Origin: an uncultured cyanobacterium
GTDB taxonomy: Bacteria; Cyanobacteriota; Cyanobacteriia; Cyanobacteriales; Nostocaceae
Direction: 5' to 3'
Assembly: GCA_903903925.1 (NCBI GenBank)
Contig: CAIVAU010000188.1
Location: 1 to 64,000, forward strand
DNA: 64,000 bases
Positions 59,589-64,000 of the stretch are shown here, piece after piece. The notes below the pieces were generated by a model. That model was not told the DNA's origin, did not search any database, and saw only the letters and a program-made list of their open reading frames with translations. Made by a program: the position numbers and the translations under genes. How positions within the stretch are numbered: the first letter of the stretch is position 1; the number at the start of each line of letters is the position of its first letter.

Positions 59589-61961
59589 TTAATCTTCTCC
59601 TGGCTCTAATCTACGTATTTCTGTATCAATAATTGCCAATGATTGTTTGGGTTCTGTTTGTGAGTCAAAATAGCACCAGTATCCCAGCAGATCGTCTTTC
59701 AGTTTTCTCAAGTCGCTTGATGGCGTGTCGTGACGGTCGCGTATTTTCCGTAAAATTTTAGTCGCCAAGATATGGTCGCAAGCTTCACCCAGTGAACCCC
59801 CGGCTGCAATCACCACAGGGACAAAATCGTTAATTTGCCGTTCTAGCCGATTTCCCCAACCCACTTTAAATCGGCGCTCCAGAAAGTCTGCTAAAGTATT
59901 CTTTAAGAATTGATCAGCCTCAGAGGCTTTATCTGCATACTGTCTCTGTGCATTTTTGAAAGACTTCATCAAGGCTTGATAAGAAACTAGATACCTTGGT
60001 TCTAATTGCTTTGGAAGAACAAAACTTTCATCATTGCGGCGCTGTAACTCCATAATATGGGAGCGGTCATAGGTTTTATCAGCAAATTCCAGAGTTGTTT
60101 CATCTTGGTTAGCAGTTCCCACAAACCAAACATTAGGGGGAATAGGAAGTACGTTCTGGTTTTGAAATAATTTAGGAGATGGTTTATCTAAATCTGTTGT
60201 CAATCCAATTGTCGGAGAATCCTGTTCTAGCTTAGAAAGGAAATCAGCAAAGTATTGCTCAGGTCGGGACAGGTTCATTTCATCTAAAATAATGATATAA
60301 ATCCGTTCTCGATTGGCTGGACACTGAGCTTCGTAGAGTGCTTTGAGAAAATCTGATTCGTAAAATTTTCCTTCAAAAGCGTTGAAGTACCCGATGAGGT
60401 CTTGGCGATCGCGCCAACCTGCTTGCACTTCCACCAGCTTATATTCACCCTGGACAGCACGAGCAAAAGCAACAGGTAAGCTAGTTTTTCCAGTACCGCT
60501 GATACCTTGGAGAATATGCAGATGACTCATTGCTAAACCACCCAAAAAAGCTCTAATATCGCGTTCGGAGTAATAAAGCCGCTTCTGAGTTGTTTCATCT
60601 TGGATTAAAGGAGATAATGCAATGCGATCGCGCAAGTCTTCGGCAAATTCTTTAAGGTTAAGAATATCCTGACAAAGCGGAATTTCTGCTTGTAGTCTCG
60701 CGTCACTATCCATTCTGAAGCATTCAGGGAAGGGACTTTTATCTTTAGACTGAGCTACTGCATCATTTACTTCTGCTTTCAACTCTCTTAAAGCCGCTCT
60801 CAGGCGGTTATTACTTGCATCTAATGCTTCTTTTTCATCTCGTAAAGTTTCGAGTTCTGTCACCGCAATACGGTTAAAAGTAATATTCCTTTCCAGTTCC
60901 TGTAACCTAGTACTGAGTCGAAAGCGTTCTGTCTCCCATTCTTCTTTTTGTGATTCCAATTCTTGTAATCTAGCAGCAGCATTCTCACTAAGTCGTGAAG
61001 CAAGCTTCTGTTCAAGTTCAGCTTTTTCACGCCGCAAAATCTCTAGTCCTTCAAGAACTTCTTCTGGAGTTTTTTGTCCAAATCTTCTGTCAGCTTCTTG
61101 TCTCTGAATCAGGATTGATTGAAATTGAGAGCGTTGAGTCTGAGCTAGCTTTAGCTGTTCGTCAAGGATTTGAATTCTTACCTTTAATCTTTCTATCTCA
61201 ACAGATGCTCTTTGTTCAATTTTAGCCTCTAAAGCCTGTTTATCTTCTTCCAATAACTCTCTTTCTGTTTCCAATCTTCTTTGTTCAAGTCGTAACTGTC
61301 GTCTTGCTGCACCGATTTGCTGCTGTTCATTCTCTATTTCTTGGCGTTTTGCCGTGATTTCCTGGTCTAATTCCGCACGTTTTCGAGCAATTTCACTATC
61401 TAAATTTTTTTGATTTTCTGCAATATTCTTATAGAGTTGCTCCCGTACTTTACTCAACTCTTGGGTCTGGGTCTCCAGTTCAGCTAAAGCAGCGCGATTT
61501 TGGACTATAAAACCAGCTTCAGCATTTAACTCGCGTTCGTGGAGTTGTCTTTCTAACTCACTCAATTCTGCTGTACGCTGATAGTATTTATCTTGGTATT
61601 CAGTTATTTTTTGCCTTTGTTTTTCTACTTCTGCCTTTGAAGCTTGTATTTGTTTTTCCTGATATTCTAATTTTTTTCTCTGACTTTCTATTTGCTCTAT
61701 TTCTACTTGAATATTTTCTATTGCCGCTTCAAATATCTTGGTTTTATCCCAGAAATCTTCAACATTAAAATCTTCAGCAGGTGTTGAAGCAATCGCAGAT
61801 GATAACTGTTCATCATCAATTTTTTCCATTGCCTTATCCACTAAACTATTAACCTGTTCTTGCGAAAGGTTATTTTTAGCACATGAAGTTTTAGCAGATA
61901 ATCCAGAGGATTTTTTTTTAGACCAGTTTCCTACTCCGACCTGATTTTTTGACTTTCTCAT
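59589..61961 (-). CDS. Coiled-coil McrB-like NTPase
   Basis: The N-terminal 60% is a long coiled coil (about residues 70-420: repeated EIEQIESQRKKLEYQEKQIQ and QEITAKRQEIENEQQQIGA types). The C-terminal AAA+ domain has Walker A LQGISGTGKTSLP near residue 484, Walker B IYIIILDEMNLSRPEQYFADFLSKLE and sensor GTANQDETTLEFADKTYDRSH. These are the McrB-type motifs, where the asparagine/aspartate signature replaces the usual sensor. McrB relatives hydrolyse GTP and drive McrC. The fusion to a long coiled coil is the defining feature of CoCoNuT-type systems. The ATG lies 33 bases after the stop of the upstream HEPN-like gene. Confidence 0.85.
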   Translation of the reverse strand: MRKSKNQVGVGNWSKKKSSGLSAKTSCAKNNLSQEQVNSLVDKAMEKIDDEQLSSAIASTPAEDFNVEDFWDKTKIFEAAIENIQVEIEQIESQRKKLEYQEKQIQASKAEVEKQRQKITEYQDKYYQRTAELSELERQLHERELNAEAGFIVQNRAALAELETQTQELSKVREQLYKNIAENQKNLDSEIARKRAELDQEITAKRQEIENEQQQIGAARRQLRLEQRRLETERELLEEDKQALEAKIEQRASVEIERLKVRIQILDEQLKLAQTQRSQFQSILIQRQEADRRFGQKTPEEVLEGLEILRREKAELEQKLASRLSENAAARLQELESQKEEWETERFRLSTRLQELERNITFNRIAVTELETLRDEKEALDASNNRLRAALRELKAEVNDAVAQSKDKSPFPECFRMDSDARLQAEIPLCQDILNLKEFAEDLRDRIALSPLIQDETTQKRLYYSERDIRAFLGGLAMSHLHILQGISGTGKTSLPVAFARAVQGEYKLVEVQAGWRDRQDLIGYFNAFEGKFYESDFLKALYEAQCPANRERIYIIILDEMNLSRPEQYFADFLSKLEQDSPTIGLTTDLDKPSPKLFQNQNVLPIPPNVWFVGTANQDETTLEFADKTYDRSHIMELQRRNDESFVLPKQLEPRYLVSYQALMKSFKNAQRQYADKASEADQFLKNTLADFLERRFKVGWGNRLERQINDFVPVVIAAGGSLGEACDHILATKILRKIRDRHDTPSSDLRKLKDDLLGYWCYFDSQTEPKQSLAIIDTEIRRLEPGED

Positions 61962-61993
61962 AAGAATTAACCTCTATTAATTATAGAAAACAT

Positions 61994-63535
61994 TTATAGT
62001 TGATAATTAACTCCTAATATACTGGCAACAAATTCATAAACTGTCGAGATTTGCTGCAATACTTCTGGAAGTTCTAACTGTTGATTACTGAAATGACTGC
62101 TCTTGTCACGGAGTCCTGCTAGGTTATCTAATCGAATTAGTATATTTGGTACTTTTTGAGCTACCAATTGTAATGGATGTTTACTATCATGTCGAGCAGT
62201 TAACAAAGCAGCGAGGAGATAAGATCGCAAAGAACCTTCACCATAGTCAGCGGCTGACTTTACTTTTCCTTGCTTGACATCAACTAAAAAATTGGGAAGC
62301 GGGGTGGTAAAACCCAATTTATTAGCTACCCCATTGAGGAGACTTCTATTATGCTCCCGGTCTTGCATGGATAACACCTTCCAACTGTTGTCTGTGGGAT
62401 GAATTTCCCGAATAGCTAACAAAAGACTTTCAACAGCTTTCTGTGCTTTCATAAGAACATCATCTAATTTATCTGGGAAATTTTTTAACCCAGCTAATTC
62501 CTTAGCTTCTATATAAGTTCTTTCCATCGCTACCAAATTATTAAACACTCTATCCCACCGTCGAATCTCTAAGGTTAATTTCTCCTCAACTATTAACATA
62601 GCTTCTTCATTAGCAAGTTGGATAAAATCAGCAAATCGACTATCTACTCCTCCTTCATTTTTGTGGTTATCAATCATTTCTAAAATGAATTTTTGCAACC
62701 CTCGGAAGGCTGAATTTTTATTTATTTGGATTTCTAGTTTACGACGGAGCCAAGGACTATCACCAAGTCCAAAGGGGTCACAAACATTCCAAGTTGTGGT
62801 GCTGAGGGAATTTTCAGGCAGATAGATGAACGTCGCTAGCCATACTGGTGTAGGGTCTTCTTCCACAAAAGATATACGTTCTATGTGCGGAACTTGATCG
62901 AAAGTCCATACCTCTTCGTCTTCTTCCCCCTCTTCCAAATATCCTCGATAGCGCAATGCTTCCCCATGTTTTCTCACAGCTTGTAAAATCTCCTGTGGTG
63001 AGGGTTGTGTTTTTACAATATCTTCCACAGGTAAAGGCATGTAGGCTCGTCGGTCATCAGGTTTTCCTGTAGTTCCAAATACGAGGTCTGGATAACCATT
63101 GTTATTGAATTTCACCTCAATATATTCTTGACGTTCCACAAAACGAGGCAATAATTCTCCTGTCCAAGGATATTGAAAAATAAACCCAGCCACCATGTCT
63201 TGTATTGCCAAGGTTTCTTCTTCTAAATTGTCTAAACCTCCCTCAGTTAACAAGCCTTGATTGTCGATAAAACCCCGGTCTGATAACTGTTTGATTATAA
63301 GTGCTGCCAAATCAGTGCCAATGTCCAGTTTTTCACCCATCTCTAAAGCAGAGAAAGCTCCTGCACGGCACATTCCTAAAACTGCTTTCTCTAAAATATT
63401 GACATTTCGTTGGTGAACTCTCGGCGCAACTACTCGGTAACACCAACTTGGTAAAAGTAAATATTGCCGCTTACTCCAGCGAGTAGAAGAACGAGGTTCA
63501 AAATAAAGTATTGGTGTTTCTTTTTTAAAAGACAT
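61994..63535 (-). CDS. Uncharacterised protein with HEPN-like C-terminus, operon partner
   Basis: No named family is obvious to me over the full length. Residues about 40-95 look like a winged helix (ILEKAVLGMCRAGAFSALEMGEKLDIGTDLAALIIKQLSDRGFI). The centre is mixed, with WNVCDPFGLGDSPWLRRKLE. The C-terminal 130 residues are helical and contain NLAGLRDKSSHFSN, with Arg476 and His481 giving the R-x4-H motif of HEPN ribonucleases. It lies between the helicase gene (13 bases) and the McrB-like gene (33 bases). A HEPN RNase in a coiled-coil McrBC locus agrees with the proposal that such systems act on RNA. The HEPN call needs structural support. Confidence 0.6.
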   Translation of the reverse strand: MSFKKETPILYFEPRSSTRWSKRQYLLLPSWCYRVVAPRVHQRNVNILEKAVLGMCRAGAFSALEMGEKLDIGTDLAALIIKQLSDRGFIDNQGLLTEGGLDNLEEETLAIQDMVAGFIFQYPWTGELLPRFVERQEYIEVKFNNNGYPDLVFGTTGKPDDRRAYMPLPVEDIVKTQPSPQEILQAVRKHGEALRYRGYLEEGEEDEEVWTFDQVPHIERISFVEEDPTPVWLATFIYLPENSLSTTTWNVCDPFGLGDSPWLRRKLEIQINKNSAFRGLQKFILEMIDNHKNEGGVDSRFADFIQLANEEAMLIVEEKLTLEIRRWDRVFNNLVAMERTYIEAKELAGLKNFPDKLDDVLMKAQKAVESLLLAIREIHPTDNSWKVLSMQDREHNRSLLNGVANKLGFTTPLPNFLVDVKQGKVKSAADYGEGSLRSYLLAALLTARHDSKHPLQLVAQKVPNILIRLDNLAGLRDKSSHFSNQQLELPEVLQQISTVYEFVASILGVNYQL

Positions 63536-63547
63536 TTGGGCGCGACT

Positions 63548-64000
63548 TTAGATAATTTTACCGTGCGATTTTTGACAAAGTTCATAAAAACTGACAAACT
63601 CTCGAATGGCTTTGGAAGCAGCTTCTACTTTAACCATCTCTAAATCTCCGACTGCAATCAAAAGACGTTGCTGGCGACTCATGGCTACACAAAGGCGGTT
63701 TTCTAACATCAAGAAACCATATTTTTTAGGGTAGAATTCTTCACTGAGTGCGTTGATGTCATTACTGCGAGTCATAGAGAGAAAGACCACATCAAATTCT
63801 TTCCCTTGGAAAGCATCTACTGTTCCTACCCTCAACCTCTCGACAATTTTGCCTTCGTTGTTTCTTGTTTCTCGGTAAGCACTCACAATTTCGTAAGTTC
63901 CATCATCTGTTCGTTCTGCTAGATCAACTTCACAAAGTGCTTTCCAAATTTCAATAACCTGCGCTGAATAGAAGGTAATAATACCAAATGTCAGTTGGGT
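63548..64000 (-). CDS. UPF1/DNA2-like superfamily 1 helicase, C-terminal part
   Basis: The frame is open to the right edge of the window, so only the last 150 residues are seen; a GTG at 63886 is internal. Visible are the C-terminal RecA-like motifs of SF1B helicases: TFGIITFYSAQ, RLRVGTVDAFQGKEFDVVFLSMTRSN (motif V) and RLCVAMSRQQRLLIAVGD (motif VI). The fold matches the AAA_12 domain of UPF1, SETX and DNA2. It is the first visible gene of the leftward operon, and 12 bases separate its stop from the next start. UPF1-like helicases are known companions of coiled-coil McrBC loci. Confidence 0.88.
   Translation of the reverse strand, partial: TQLTFGIITFYSAQVIEIWKALCEVDLAERTDDGTYEIVSAYRETRNNEGKIVERLRVGTVDAFQGKEFDVVFLSMTRSNDINALSEEFYPKKYGFLMLENRLCVAMSRQQRLLIAVGDLEMVKVEAASKAIREFVSFYELCQKSHGKII

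Overview
The window comes from a filamentous, probably heterocyst-forming (Nostocales-type) cyanobacterium. The evidence is photosystem I psaK, ndhH of the photosynthetic NDH-1 complex, very many copies of the HIP1 octamer GCGATCGC, abundant heptameric tandem repeats (STRR type) between and even inside genes, and families common in cyanobacteria (XisI, Uma2, UPF0182, DUF4058, CHAT-TPR proteins). Chromosomal housekeeping genes alternate with defence, toxin-antitoxin and repeat-rich accessory segments. I saw no rRNA, tRNA or CRISPR array.

Layout. 1-7.5 kb: a two-partner secretion locus, made of a haemagglutinin-like exoprotein cut by the window edge, its FhaC/ShlB transporter, and a secreted or lipid-facing TPR-CHAT peptidase. 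7.7-11.4 kb: a small unknown gene, a large NACHT NTPase and an 800-base repeat-rich gap. 11.4-14.8 kb: a BtuF-like binding protein and a topoisomerase I. 15-18.5 kb: a Uma2 nuclease, an AT-rich ATPase/TOPRIM pair matching the PARIS anti-phage system (AriA-AriB), decayed gene remnants and a 113-base MITE with a perfect 9-base target duplication. 18.5-21.4 kb: a nuclease-like protein, a PIN toxin-antitoxin pair, an orphan ParD, an orphan XisI and a GNAT enzyme. 21.5-36.6 kb: mostly core metabolism and regulation, with bifunctional proline dehydrogenase, a PAS histidine kinase, rsmH, ndhH, a stand-alone bilin-type GAF protein, an NDUFAF7-like methyltransferase, gatA, a RodZ-like protein and an alpha/beta hydrolase. 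37-44.5 kb: a second HTH membrane protein, PadR with a palindromic operator, pirin, Dps, DUF4058, a TnpB-like RuvC nuclease followed by a chain of hairpins, and an aldo/keto reductase. 44.7-55.7 kb: a UPF0182 membrane protein, a second aldo/keto reductase, ABC amino-acid transport genes, psaK, sufE and pcrA. 55.9-57.4 kb: hicB with a hicA split by a small repeat element, then a DUF433/DUF5615 pair. 57.4-64 kb: a leftward operon that runs off the window.

The most exciting locus is that right-end operon. Read in transcription order it encodes a UPF1/DNA2-type helicase (partial), a protein with a HEPN-like R-x4-H motif, a long coiled-coil protein with a C-terminal McrB-like NTPase, and a DUF2357/McrC-like protein ending in zinc ribbons. 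This combination fits the coiled-coil McrBC relatives described as CoCoNuT systems, which are predicted to sense or cut RNA. It abuts a gene stump, which suggests insertion into an older gene. Together with PARIS, the NACHT protein and several toxin-antitoxin modules it shows dispersed anti-phage capacity. All functional statements rest on reading protein motifs; no database search was run.
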